Shown piece after piece: positions 25,260-34,324 of a DNA stretch of 64,000 bases (its first letter is position 1; each line of letters starts with the position of its first letter). The position numbers were made by a program, and so were the translations under genes. The DNA lies in NCBI GenBank assembly GCA_004193555.1, contig RPGP01000040.1, forward strand, positions 1-64,000, given 5' to 3'. The notes beneath the pieces were generated by a model. It searched no databases, was not told the origin of the DNA, and worked only from the letters and a program-made list of their open reading frames with translations. Origin of the DNA: Desulfobacteraceae bacterium Eth-SRB1. Lineage in GTDB: Bacteria > Desulfobacterota > Desulfobacteria > Desulfobacterales > ETH-SRB1.

Positions 25260-26477
25260 ATGAAACAGGTATCTGTAATCGGAATGGGGCTTACTATCGA
25301 AGATCTTACAGCGAAGCACCTGAAATTGATAAAAGATGCTGATGTCCTGGTAGGAGGAAAACGGCATCTCGAGTATTTCAATGATCACGCAGTAGACAAA
25401 AAGGAGATCAGCAAAGATCTTAAAGGTGTTATTCGATATATAAAAAGCAAGATGCGCAAAAAAAATGTTGTAGTGCTTGCATCTGGTGATCCGCTGTTTT
25501 TCGGTATAGGTTCCTTGCTGATAAAATCCCTTGGGTCTGACAATGTTGTGATATATCCAAATATTTCTACTGTTGCCGCGGCTTTTTCCAGGATAAAGGA
25601 GCCTTGGAATGATATTTCAGTCGTAAGTTTGCATGGCAGGAATAGTGAAAGAGAACTTTTCAGCAGACTTGATAGAAACAAAAGCGTTGCTGTTTACACA
25701 GATTTACAAAAAAATCCTGCATGGCTTGCCGGTCGTTTGCTTGAAAAGGGGATTAAAGACATAAAAATGTGCATTTTTGAGCAGCTTGGAACTGAATCTG
25801 AATGTTTTGACTGGTATGAACCCGGCCAGGCTGCGGATATGAATTTTTTACAGCCCAACCTGATTGTATTAAAACCACATCCATTTCAGCATAAAGGGAA
25901 TAAGGATCTTTACCTCGGTATGCCGGATAACCGGTATGAATACCAGAAAGGTCTTATTACAAAATCAGAGGTTCGCGCTATTACAATTGCCAGACTTTGT
26001 CTTTCAAATGATCATATATTGTGGGATCTGGGAGCAGGCTCGGGTTCTATTTCCATTGAGGCATCTCTTTTTATAAAAAAGGGCAGGATATTTTCAGTTG
26101 AGCAAAACTTGAGCAGGATCGACAATATAAAGGCGAATAAAAAACGATTTAATGTGAAAAATTTAAAAGTTGTTCAGGCTGTTCTCCCGAACGGTCTTGA
26201 GAATCTGCCTGAGCCTGACCGGATATTTATCGGTGGCGGCGGCAGGAATCTGATGAAAATCATAGATACAGCTTCAGAGTATCTAAAGCCTGACGGAGTT
26301 ATGGTTGTAAATACAGTTATTCTGTCAAATGTTGAAGCTGCCATTAAAACCCTTAAAAGCAGGGGATTTAAAACAGATATAGTGTTAGTCCAGATTCATA
26401 GGGGACAGGATATGCCCTGGGGAGAACGGCTCGAAGCATTGAATCCTGTGTGGATAATTTCTGCAAGAATACATTAA
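25260..26477 (+). CDS. cbiET: Fused cobalt-precorrin C5/C15-methyltransferase and decarboxylase CbiET
   Basis: A 405-residue fusion. Residues 1 to about 205 are CbiE (VIGMGLTIEDLT, ASGDPLFFGIG), and residues about 230-405 are CbiT (LWDLGAGSGSISIEAS, the SAM-binding loop, and IFIGGGGRNL). Together they methylate C5 and C15 and remove the acetate side chain at C12. It is equivalent to aerobic CobL. Only 38 bases separate it from cbiL. Confidence 0.94.
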   Translation: MKQVSVIGMGLTIEDLTAKHLKLIKDADVLVGGKRHLEYFNDHAVDKKEISKDLKGVIRYIKSKMRKKNVVVLASGDPLFFGIGSLLIKSLGSDNVVIYPNISTVAAAFSRIKEPWNDISVVSLHGRNSERELFSRLDRNKSVAVYTDLQKNPAWLAGRLLEKGIKDIKMCIFEQLGTESECFDWYEPGQAADMNFLQPNLIVLKPHPFQHKGNKDLYLGMPDNRYEYQKGLITKSEVRAITIARLCLSNDHILWDLGAGSGSISIEASLFIKKGRIFSVEQNLSRIDNIKANKKRFNVKNLKVVQAVLPNGLENLPEPDRIFIGGGGRNLMKIIDTASEYLKPDGVMVVNTVILSNVEAAIKTLKSRGFKTDIVLVQIHRGQDMPWGERLEALNPVWIISARIH

Positions 26478-26496
26478 AAGATGAACATCCAAAAAA

Positions 26497-26579
26497 AAAG
26501 ATGAACGTCGAATAAGGTATTCTGCCAATTTATAAACTGGCAGAGCAAAGCGATTACATCGTTCGACGTTCATCTTTTT
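26497..26579. repeat. Palindromic repeat between cbiET and cbiFG
   Basis: AAAAGATGAACGTCGAA on the left is mirrored by TTCGACGTTCATCTTTTT on the right, with a second short stem (CTGCCAATTTATAAACTGGCAG) inside. The same family, with GATGAACGTC and GTCGCTTCGCT as marks, is inserted inside cbiH at 28848. Confidence 0.85.
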
Positions 26580-26623
26580 AGTGCTTTTGCTTTGCGTGAG
26601 ACATTTCCTATAAAAAATAGAAT

Positions 26624-28522
26624 ATGACAACCGAATCAACTATTAAAAATCAAGATGAGCCTGTCCGGCATCCTGTAATATTCGCCGGGGCCGGACCTGG
26701 TGATCCTGAATTGATAACAGTTAAGGGACAACATGCGCTTGCTGACGCAGATCTTGTGATTTATGCAGGTTCTCTTGTGCCCGAGGCTGTATTAAAGTGG
26801 ACTAAACCGGAAACAAGAGTTTTGAACAGCGCTTCCATGAATCTTGAAGAGATTATTGATGAAATTGAAAAAGCGTATAAAAGAGGAAAACAGGTAGTTC
26901 GTCTTCATACCGGAGACCCGAGTCTTTATGGCGCCGTATTTGAACAGATGGCAAAGTTAGATAAAAAATCTATCCCCTGTAAAGTTATTCCCGGAGTAAC
27001 TGCTGCATTTGCCGCTGCAGCAGCCATGGGAATAGAATATACTCTGCCTGAAGTTTCACAGACACTTATTTTAACCCGTATGGCCGGCAGAACACCTGTG
27101 CCTGAAAATGAAGCGCTGGAATCGCTTGCAGAGCATAAAGCTTCCATGGCGATTTATCTTAGCATATCCATGGTTGATAAAGTAGCGAGGGTTCTTGAAA
27201 AAGCATATGGAAAAGATGCGGTATGCGCTGTTGTTTATTGTGTCAGTCAGCCTGAAGAAAAGATTATTTTTACAAGTCCTGGAGAGTTGCCGGAAATAGT
27301 GAGAAAAGAGAAGATAACAAGACAGGCTCTTATTATCATCGGAAAGGCCCTGGACATCGGCAAACACAAAGAAAAATACAAATCAAAACTATATGACAAA
27401 AACTTTTCACACGGATTTAGAAAGAAAAAAAATGACAAGATCGCCTTGTGGGCCATTACGCCTAAAGGAGCGCTGCTTGCCCGGGAAATTGCAGAGTGTT
27501 TGCCTGATGCAAAATTGCACCTTTCTGCTGATCTGAACATAAATGATATTCCGGCTTCTTATTTTAAAAGACTCTCTGATGCTATTGTCAGTGACTTTCA
27601 TGCTTACACAGGACATGTTTTTATAATGTCAACAGGAATAGTAGTCAGGCTTATTGCTTCCTGTATCCGGAACAAGACAACGGATCCGGCAGTTGTGGTG
27701 GTTGATGAAATCGGCAGACATGTCGTAAGTCTTGTCTCCGGTCATCTGGGCGGCGCCAATTCCCTTGCGATAAAGGTTGCCGGATTAATAGGGGCTGATC
27801 CTGTAATAAATACAGCTACGGATGTGAACCAGGTGACTGCTATCGATGTGCTGGCAAAACAGCATAATCTTTTTATAGAAAACCCGGAAGCTATAAAAAA
27901 TATTAACATGGCCCTTATTACAGGGAAAAAGTTTTATCTCCATGATCAATACAAACTTCTTCGTGACAGTATCGATCCATCACATATTTTTCCATCACAT
28001 ACTTTCCCGGCACATATTCCTACAGATTTTAAAAAAGGACAAATTACGGGAAATGAAGATATCCCCGATGTATCTATTGGTGTATTTATAGATGACACGC
28101 TGGCCGATCTTTCGAAAAAGGTGCTGATATTAAGACCCGGATCACTTGTTGCAGGAATTGGATGCAACAGAAACACAACAATGAAGGAGATTAAAGAATT
28201 TTTTGAAAAAGTACTCAAAGAATCGGGACTTGCCGTAGCCAGCGTGATACGCCTATCAACGATTAATTTAAAAACAGATGAACCGGGACTGATAGCGCTT
28301 GCAGAAGAACTCAAACTTCCCATTAGTTTTTTCGACAAGGACGAATTGAACAGAGCAGACGGTATTAAATCACCATCCGACATGGTGGAAAAACATACAG
28401 GAGTAAAAAGCGTATGCGAAGCAGCCGCGATTCTTGCGTCAAAAAACGGAAAACTGATTGTGCCAAAACATTCGACCCAAAACGTCACGGTGGCCATCGC
28501 CAGAATACCCTTTATATTGTAG
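26624..28522 (+). CDS. cbiFG: Fused cobalt-precorrin-4 C11-methyltransferase and cobalt-precorrin-5A hydrolase CbiFG
   Basis: A 632-residue fusion. The CbiF part (about 15-255) has FAGAGPGDPELITVKG and RLHTGDPSLYGAVFEQM and methylates C11. The CbiG part (about 270-632) has HVFIMSTGIVVRLIA, SLVSGHLGGANSLA and, in its C-terminal domain, GIGCNRNTT; it opens the lactone and releases acetaldehyde, a step found only in the anaerobic pathway. A short His-Pro-rich stretch (FPSHTFPAHIP) interrupts CbiG near 450-460. Its last 109 bases overlap the cbiH frame. Confidence 0.93.
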   Translation: MTTESTIKNQDEPVRHPVIFAGAGPGDPELITVKGQHALADADLVIYAGSLVPEAVLKWTKPETRVLNSASMNLEEIIDEIEKAYKRGKQVVRLHTGDPSLYGAVFEQMAKLDKKSIPCKVIPGVTAAFAAAAAMGIEYTLPEVSQTLILTRMAGRTPVPENEALESLAEHKASMAIYLSISMVDKVARVLEKAYGKDAVCAVVYCVSQPEEKIIFTSPGELPEIVRKEKITRQALIIIGKALDIGKHKEKYKSKLYDKNFSHGFRKKKNDKIALWAITPKGALLAREIAECLPDAKLHLSADLNINDIPASYFKRLSDAIVSDFHAYTGHVFIMSTGIVVRLIASCIRNKTTDPAVVVVDEIGRHVVSLVSGHLGGANSLAIKVAGLIGADPVINTATDVNQVTAIDVLAKQHNLFIENPEAIKNINMALITGKKFYLHDQYKLLRDSIDPSHIFPSHTFPAHIPTDFKKGQITGNEDIPDVSIGVFIDDTLADLSKKVLILRPGSLVAGIGCNRNTTMKEIKEFFEKVLKESGLAVASVIRLSTINLKTDEPGLIALAEELKLPISFFDKDELNRADGIKSPSDMVEKHTGVKSVCEAAAILASKNGKLIVPKHSTQNVTVAIARIPFIL

Positions 28523-29376
28523 GAATAGGCCCGGGAACTTATGATCATTTGTCCAAAAGGGCAAAGGATGTTCTTGAGTCTGTGGATACTGTTGCAGGAT
28601 ATACCACCTATATAGAGCTGATCCACCCTTTGATTAAAGATAAGAATATAATCAGCACCGCAATGACCCAAGAGGTTAAACGTGTGAAAGCTGCCATTGA
28701 TGTTGCTCTTACAGGAAGATCATGCGCAATTGTTTCGAGCGGTGATCCAGGGATTTATGCCATGGCCGGGCTTGTTTTTGAGATATGCAGAAAGGAGAAT
28801 ATCAGTGTAATACCTCCTACAAGTGAAACGGCATTAAAGAACAAATTAAAAGATGAACGTCCAACATTGAACGTCCAACGTCCAACGTCGAATAATGATG
28901 TCGCTTCGCTATTTTATAATTTCCTATACAATGAAAAATCTACACTAACTGTTGAAATTATTCCCGGAATACCGGCGCTCTGCGCCGGCGCTTCTCTCCT
29001 TGGAGCGCCCTTAAGCCATGATTTTGCATCCATAAGCTTAAGTGATCTTTTGACTCCCTGGGAACTTATTGAAAAACGCATAGAAGCTGCTGCAAGTGCT
29101 GATTTTGTGATTGTTTTGTATAACCCTAAGAGTAAAAGAAGAAACCGGCAGCTCGAAACAGCACAGAAGATTATATTAAAATACAGGGATAAAAAGACCC
29201 CTGCCGGAATTGTTGTAAGCGCCATGAGAAAAGATGAAATGGTAACAATTATTCCCCTTGAAGATCTTCACAAAGCAGACGTAAACATGCAGACAATAAT
29301 CTTTATTGGAAACAGCACATCGTTTACTTACCTGGATTTTATGGTTACACCAAGAGGGTATAGAGGTTTTTTATGA
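28414..29376 (+). CDS. cbiH: Cobalt-precorrin-3B C17-methyltransferase with an in-frame repeat insertion
   Basis: CbiH (CobJ type) methylates C17 and contracts the ring. YIVGIGPGTYDHLSKRA, SSGDPGIYAMAGLVFE and IPGIPALCAGASLLGAPL identify it. Between the GDPG helix and the IPGIPALC loop, residues about 146-174 (28848-28935) are read through a palindromic repeat and have no counterpart in the family. The ATG at 28414 lies deep inside cbiFG, giving an odd charged N-terminus of about 29 residues before the first strand. No nearer start is obvious, so the true start is uncertain. Next gene overlaps by four bases. Confidence 0.88.
   Translation: MRSSRDSCVKKRKTDCAKTFDPKRHGGHRQNTLYIVGIGPGTYDHLSKRAKDVLESVDTVAGYTTYIELIHPLIKDKNIISTAMTQEVKRVKAAIDVALTGRSCAIVSSGDPGIYAMAGLVFEICRKENISVIPPTSETALKNKLKDERPTLNVQRPTSNNDVASLFYNFLYNEKSTLTVEIIPGIPALCAGASLLGAPLSHDFASISLSDLLTPWELIEKRIEAAASADFVIVLYNPKSKRRNRQLETAQKIILKYRDKKTPAGIVVSAMRKDEMVTIIPLEDLHKADVNMQTIIFIGNSTSFTYLDFMVTPRGYRGFL
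28848..28935 (+). repeat. Palindromic repeat inserted in frame in cbiH
   Basis: The DNA repeats AACGTCCAAC several times after AAAAGATGAACGTCC and goes on to GTCGCTTCGCT. It is translated in frame as DERPTLNVQRPTSN and a short tail. The same repeat family stands between cbiET and cbiFG at 26497. I recall the peptide DERPTSNVQRPTSN from other deltaproteobacterial proteins, which suggests a mobile element tolerated in coding sequence. Confidence 0.85.
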
Positions 29377-30896
29377 AGTGTAGATCCTTGATGATTCAGG
29401 GAACAGCATCACATGTAGGAAAGAGTATTTTAGTTGCTGCATTCTGCCGGATACTCAGGCAGGACGGGTATAATGTGGCGCCCTTTAAGGCACAAAACAT
29501 GGCTCTCAACTCTTTCATTACAAAGACCGGCGGAGAGATGGGGAGGGCGCAGGTCGTGCAGGCGGAGGCAGCGGGCGTGGAACCAGATGTAGATATGAAT
29601 CCTGTATTGATAAAACCAAATACGGATGTGGGAGCCCAGGTTATAATTCATGGCAGGGTTTATGAAAACATGTCTGCAAGTCTGTATCATAAATTCAAAA
29701 AACATGCCAGTGAGTTTGTCAGGGAGAGTTTCCAAAGATTAAGCAAAAAATATGATTTCATAATAATAGAGGGAGCAGGATCCCCTGCGGAGATAAATCT
29801 GCGAGAAAATGATATCGCCAATATGGGAATGGCTGAAATTGCGGACTGTTCCGTTGTACTGGCAGGAGACATAGACAGGGGAGGGGTGTTTGCCTCACTC
29901 GTTGGCACCATAGAACTGCTTTCGGAAAATGAAAGGAAGAGAATTAAGGGCTTCATTATTAACAAGTTCCGCGGTGACATCTCATTATTAAAGCCGGGAC
30001 TCAATTTTTTGGGGGAAAAGACGGGAATCCCCGTACTGGGAACCATACCCTATTTTAAAGATATTTATATCCAGGAGGAAGATAGCGTTTCCCTGGAGAG
30101 AGAAATCCCTTCCGGAGGAAGTGAAAAGGTTGATGTTGCCGTTATTCGTCTTCCACACATTTCTAATTTTACAGACTTCGACCCTTTTGAAAGAGAGCCA
30201 GGTATTAATCTCAGGTATGTAAATTATGGTGAAAAAATAGGCAATGCCGGTGTCGTTATCATCCCTGGCAGTAAAAATACCATTGATGACCTGAATTATT
30301 TGCATAATAGTGGCTATGTCCGGGAGATCTTAAGGCATTACAGAAACGGCGGATCAGTTGTTGGAGTCTGCGGAGGCTATCAGATGCTTGGTGAATATAT
30401 TGAAGATCCTTTTCACATTGAAACCTCTCTCGAAAGTATAAACGGCATCGGCCTTTTACCCGTAAGAACATTTATAGAAAAAGAGAAAGTAACGTGTCAG
30501 GTCAGCGCGAAGATCCATCCATCGAACCAGGTTTTCAAAAACAGAGATGAATTGAAGGGTTACGAAATACATATGGGGAGAACAGAATTGCAGGATGAAA
30601 AATATATGTTTGAAATTATTCAAAGAGAAGAAAAACAAACTTCCACTCCCGACGGATTCATATCGGAAGATGGCAGAGTCTGGGGAACATATATCCATGG
30701 CATTTTCGACAATGACTGTTTCCGTCAGGAATTTATCAAGCGCGTAAAGGAGGCAAAAGGAATATCCGTGTCTCCGGAGGCACATGCATCTTTCAGCTTT
30801 CAGGAATTTAAAGAGACACAATATGACAGGCTGGCAGAACTTGTAAGGAATAATATCGAAATGGAAACTTTTTACAGGATTGCGGGGCTGAGATGA
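29373..30896 (+). CDS. cbiP: Cobyric acid synthase
   Basis: CbiP (CobQ) amidates side chains b, d, e and g of adenosyl-cobyrinate diamide using glutamine. It has 507 residues: an N-terminal ATP-binding dethiobiotin-synthetase-like domain (MIQGTASHVGKSILVAAFCR) and a C-terminal glutaminase-like domain whose nucleophile Cys lies in GVCGGYQMLG, with the later IHGIFDND His. It overlaps cbiH and cbiA by four bases each. Confidence 0.95.
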   Translation: MKCRSLMIQGTASHVGKSILVAAFCRILRQDGYNVAPFKAQNMALNSFITKTGGEMGRAQVVQAEAAGVEPDVDMNPVLIKPNTDVGAQVIIHGRVYENMSASLYHKFKKHASEFVRESFQRLSKKYDFIIIEGAGSPAEINLRENDIANMGMAEIADCSVVLAGDIDRGGVFASLVGTIELLSENERKRIKGFIINKFRGDISLLKPGLNFLGEKTGIPVLGTIPYFKDIYIQEEDSVSLEREIPSGGSEKVDVAVIRLPHISNFTDFDPFEREPGINLRYVNYGEKIGNAGVVIIPGSKNTIDDLNYLHNSGYVREILRHYRNGGSVVGVCGGYQMLGEYIEDPFHIETSLESINGIGLLPVRTFIEKEKVTCQVSAKIHPSNQVFKNRDELKGYEIHMGRTELQDEKYMFEIIQREEKQTSTPDGFISEDGRVWGTYIHGIFDNDCFRQEFIKRVKEAKGISVSPEAHASFSFQEFKETQYDRLAELVRNNIEMETFYRIAGLR

Positions 30897-32290
30897 AGGG
30901 ATTAGTCGTTGCGGGCATACACAGCGGCTGCGGTAAGACCACAATAGCCATGGGACTCATGGCCGTCCTCAAGAGACGTGGAATGAATGTTGCGCCATTT
31001 AAAGTAGGACCGGACTTCATTGATCCCGGATTCCATAAGCAGATCTGTGATCGTCCATCTCGAAATCTCGATGGCTGGATGCTCTCAAAAGAATATAATA
31101 AGGAAGTGTTTTATAAGGGCAGTCATTCTTGCGATGTGGCTATTGTAGAGGGGGTAATGGGCCTTTTTGACGGGTATGACGGCAGATCGGAAGCCGGGTC
31201 CACGGCAGAAATGGCCAAGTGGCTGTCGCTCCCCGTCCTCCTGATTGTGGATGCCCGGAGTATGGCTCGAAGCGCCGCGGCCATGGTATATGGATTCGAA
31301 AACTTCGACAGGGAATTGAAATGGGCAGGAGTTGTCTTGAATCGTCTTGGAAGTAATACACATCTTCGATATATCCGTGAAGCCTTTGAAGGTCATGTGG
31401 ATATCCCCCTGATTGGCGGCATTAAAAAGGAGGACGGTCTGAATTTACCCGAAAGGCACCTCGGTCTTGTTACCCAGGATGAGAATCCCCTGAGCCCGGA
31501 CTACATTGACCATCTGGCAGACTTGATCGAAGATTCGCTGAATCTAAACATGCTGATGGATAACCTTCCTGAACTTGATATTCCGAAATTTTTTCAAAGG
31601 CAGGAAACCCGTCAAAAAAACTCCGTCAGGATTGGTGTTGCAAGGGACGAAGCATTTTGTTTCTACTATCAGGACAATTTTGAACTCCTTGAAAAATATG
31701 GGGCGGAGTTAGTCTTTTTTTCACCCCTGCGCGATCGCTCTCTACCACCGGATATTAATGGCCTCTATCTTGGAGGAGGGTATCCGGAGCTCTTTGCGGA
31801 AAAACTCTCAAGGAACAAGAGTCTCATGGAAGAGATTAAAAAACTGGGTGACAACGGTTTCCCTATCTATGCCGAATGTGGGGGGTTCATGTATCTCACT
31901 GAGGGTATTGAGGATAAATCACTCAACTATTATTCCATGGCGGGAATATTTCCTGTAAAGATTATGATGCTTGATCGATTGAAAGCGCTCGGCTATAGGG
32001 AGATTACCCTGAAGGCATTCAATCTTCTCGGCAAACCTGGAGAGAAAATAAGAGGACATGAATTTCACTATTCAGAAATTAAGGAAATCACCGGAAAGAT
32101 GGACCCTGTCGTAGATCACAACGGTGTAACCCTTGTCTATAAACTTAGTGACAGGCCAGGATTGAAAATCCGTGAAGAGGGATACATGAAGAAAAATGTT
32201 CTGGGAAGTTACGTTCACCTTCACTTCGGAAGCAAACCACAGATTGCTGAGAATTTTGTTAGATTTCTTGATGAAAGTTCCCTGCATTGA
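30893..32290 (+). CDS. cbiA: Cobyrinate a,c-diamide synthase
   Basis: CbiA (CobB type) amidates the a and c acetates of cobyrinate. It has 465 residues. The ATP loop GIHSGCGKTT is at the start, followed by VGPDFIDPGFH and VEGVMGLFDG; the glutaminase Cys lies in AECGGFMYL and the His in SYVHLHFGS. Its stop region overlaps a fragment of cbiC. Confidence 0.95.
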   Translation: MKGLVVAGIHSGCGKTTIAMGLMAVLKRRGMNVAPFKVGPDFIDPGFHKQICDRPSRNLDGWMLSKEYNKEVFYKGSHSCDVAIVEGVMGLFDGYDGRSEAGSTAEMAKWLSLPVLLIVDARSMARSAAAMVYGFENFDRELKWAGVVLNRLGSNTHLRYIREAFEGHVDIPLIGGIKKEDGLNLPERHLGLVTQDENPLSPDYIDHLADLIEDSLNLNMLMDNLPELDIPKFFQRQETRQKNSVRIGVARDEAFCFYYQDNFELLEKYGAELVFFSPLRDRSLPPDINGLYLGGGYPELFAEKLSRNKSLMEEIKKLGDNGFPIYAECGGFMYLTEGIEDKSLNYYSMAGIFPVKIMMLDRLKALGYREITLKAFNLLGKPGEKIRGHEFHYSEIKEITGKMDPVVDHNGVTLVYKLSDRPGLKIREEGYMKKNVLGSYVHLHFGSKPQIAENFVRFLDESSLH

Positions 32291-32360
32291 TCGTCGGCTT
32301 TCCCGTGGGATTTGTCAATGCCGCTGGGGCCAAAGAAAGACTTTTAGAATCAAAATGCAG
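32287..32360 (+). pseudogene. C-terminal fragment of a second cbiC
   Basis: Right at the end of cbiA the sequence reads IVGFPVGFVNAAGAKERLLE, the signature end of precorrin-8 methylmutase (compare GLPVGFVNAAESKAKL at 24310). It then runs into a hairpin repeat. There is no front part. This is the only surviving piece of a deleted second cbiC, or of a former cbiA-cbiC neighbourhood. Confidence 0.8.
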
Positions 32361-32367
32361 CAGCCTT

Positions 32368-32526
32368 AGGGTTCGACAAAAAATAATTTCACATTTCAGG
32401 CGCCGATGCATCCCGCCTGACTGCGTTGCGAAAATTCTGAATATGCTTGATATTCATGCTTTTTCGCGCCTTGTCAGCCGAGCGCCTCAACACCTGAAAT
32501 TGCGAACTTATTTTTTGCCGAACCCT
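32368..32526. repeat. 159-bp hairpin element between cbiA and cobF
   Basis: Ends AGGGTTCGACAAAAAATAA and TTATTTTTTGCCGAACCCT are inverted copies, and inner arms (TTTCACATTTCAGG and CACCTGAAATTGCGAA) pair imperfectly. It has no gene. It cuts off the cbiC fragment. Its length matches the 161-bp element although the ends differ. Confidence 0.85.
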
Positions 32527-32540
32527 TAATAAGGAGATAG

Positions 32541-33323
32541 ATGAAGAAAATATATCTTATTGGAATTGGGCCTGGTAATCTTGATTATCTTACTGTCAAG
32601 GCGATAAACACAATGAAAAAAGCAGATGTATTCTTCCTTCTTGAAAAGAGGGGACGGAAGGAACATGAGGATCTCCTGAAGATAAGAAAGGAGATATTAA
32701 AAAAATGTCTAAATAGAGGGACATACAGGGTTGTGACTGCGAAAATTCCTGAACGTAAAAAAGGGAGTAAGTCATATAAGGAAGGGGTTAAGACATGGCG
32801 TCAACAAAAAGCAGAAGTTGTTACTGAATTGATTAAAAGCAAGATGAAAGATGGTGAAAACGGCGCCTTTCTTGTCTGGGGCGACCCATCGCTATATGAT
32901 GGACATTTAGAAATTCTACAGCATATCCTTAAACAAGGAGCGGTAAATTTTGAGTATGAGGTGATATCAGGAATAACCAGCGTTCAGATATTGGCAGAAA
33001 AGCATAAAATTCCCTTAAACCGTATAGGGGAGACTATCGTAATTACAACGGGCAGAAGACTGAAAGAATACTCACCTGCTGAGGTTGTAAATGTTGTAGT
33101 ATTGTTAGATTCTTATTCTACTTTTAAGCATTTTAAGGATGCGGATATTGATATCTATTGGGGTGGCTATCTGGGGACTGACGATGAAATCCTGTTTTCA
33201 GGTAAGCTGAAAGATGTAATCGGGGATCTTCAAAGGATAAGAAAAAAGGCTAAAAAGAAAAAAGGCTGGCTTATGGATACATATATTTTGAGGCGGCCGG
33301 AAGGTTCGGAAAGCAATGAATAA
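32541..33323 (+). CDS. cobF: Precorrin-6A synthase (deacetylating) CobF-like
   Basis: A 260-residue tetrapyrrole methylase with LIGIGPGNLDYLTVKA, FLVWGDPSLYDGHLEIL and ISGITSVQILAEKHKIPLNR, marks of CobF. CobF methylates C1 and removes acetate in the aerobic pathway. The other enzymes here (CbiK, CbiG) belong to the anaerobic pathway, whose C1-methyltransferase is the unrelated CbiD; no cbiD is in the window. So this may act on the cobalt-containing intermediate as a CbiD stand-in. AAGGAGATAG precedes the ATG. Confidence 0.85.
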   Translation: MKKIYLIGIGPGNLDYLTVKAINTMKKADVFFLLEKRGRKEHEDLLKIRKEILKKCLNRGTYRVVTAKIPERKKGSKSYKEGVKTWRQQKAEVVTELIKSKMKDGENGAFLVWGDPSLYDGHLEILQHILKQGAVNFEYEVISGITSVQILAEKHKIPLNRIGETIVITTGRRLKEYSPAEVVNVVVLLDSYSTFKHFKDADIDIYWGGYLGTDDEILFSGKLKDVIGDLQRIRKKAKKKKGWLMDTYILRRPEGSESNE

Positions 33324-33379
33324 ACTCTATAGCCCCGTGGTTACTGGTAATGGGAGTTATGCGCTCCCTGGAGACTTTT

Positions 33380-34324
33380 ATGACGCCTGCAATTTTCATA
33401 GAAGCATATGTCGTTGATATAATAATCGGCGACCCTCGCCGGTTTCCTCATCCTGTTGTCATCATCGGGAAGGCTGTTAAATATTTAGAAGATAAGATTC
33501 GTCTTTTATACCCTTTTGATAAAAAGAAGGGCGGAATAATTCTTTGGTTTGCCGTTGTTATCCCCGTTTATTTCATCACCTGTGGGGCAATTAAAGGATG
33601 TCTCTTAATAAACCCTTTGTTTGGCGCAATTATAACGGTACTGCTTGCCTCCCTTACACTGGCAACAAAATCTCTTTATAATGAAAGCAAGGTCGTTCTA
33701 AATGCCTTAAACCGCGGAGATATAGAAGAGGCAAGAAAGAGCCTCTCTATGATTGTGGGAAGAGATACGGAAAATCTCAATGAGCAGGGAATTTGCCGGG
33801 CTGTTATTGAAACAGTATCGGAGAACCTGTCGGACGGTATAGTGGCGCCCATGTTCTACCTGGCTATTGGCGGAGTTCCTCTGGCCATGGCGTATAAGGC
33901 AATCAATACACTCGACTCGATGGTTGGATACAAAAATGCAAGATATGGGGATATCGGCTGGTTTTCTGCCAAAATGGATGATATATGGAATTGGATACCG
34001 GCAAGACTCACGGGGTTTATTATTATATTGGCTGCTTTTATCCTGAGGCTCAACTGGAGGGACTCGTGGAGAATTATGCGAAGGGACGGCAGAAACCACT
34101 CAAGTCCCAACAGCGGCATGCCGGAGGCAGCGGCAGCCGGAGCATTGAATATACAATTGGGCGGCAAGATCCAGTATTTCGGAAAAATCTTTCACAAACC
34201 CATGATTGGCGACAGGATAAAAGAAATAGACAGAGATGATGTAAAGAAGACATGGATTATCATGTTTGCATCATCTTTCTTGATGGCCTTTGTTTGTATG
34301 GCCGTTTTAGGGATGGTTCAATGA
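33380..34324 (+). CDS. cbiB: Adenosylcobinamide-phosphate synthase CbiB
   Basis: CbiB joins aminopropanol phosphate (or ethanolamine phosphate) to adenosylcobyrate. It is a membrane protein of 314 residues with an N-terminal DIIIGDPRRFPHPV, ENLSDGIVAPMFYLAIGG and RDGRNHSSPNSGMPEAAAAG motifs and about five membrane helices. I use the ATG at 33380, six bases after GGAG, rather than 33350, because the family begins at this helix. Its stop overlaps the cobD start. Confidence 0.94.
   Translation: MTPAIFIEAYVVDIIIGDPRRFPHPVVIIGKAVKYLEDKIRLLYPFDKKKGGIILWFAVVIPVYFITCGAIKGCLLINPLFGAIITVLLASLTLATKSLYNESKVVLNALNRGDIEEARKSLSMIVGRDTENLNEQGICRAVIETVSENLSDGIVAPMFYLAIGGVPLAMAYKAINTLDSMVGYKNARYGDIGWFSAKMDDIWNWIPARLTGFIIILAAFILRLNWRDSWRIMRRDGRNHSSPNSGMPEAAAAGALNIQLGGKIQYFGKIFHKPMIGDRIKEIDRDDVKKTWIIMFASSFLMAFVCMAVLGMVQ

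Noticed and set aside
28414-28500. Overlap of cbiFG and cbiH taken as a programmed frameshift
   Set aside because: cbiFG ends with a complete CbiG domain and cbiH has its own, if poor, start, so ordinary overlap explains it.
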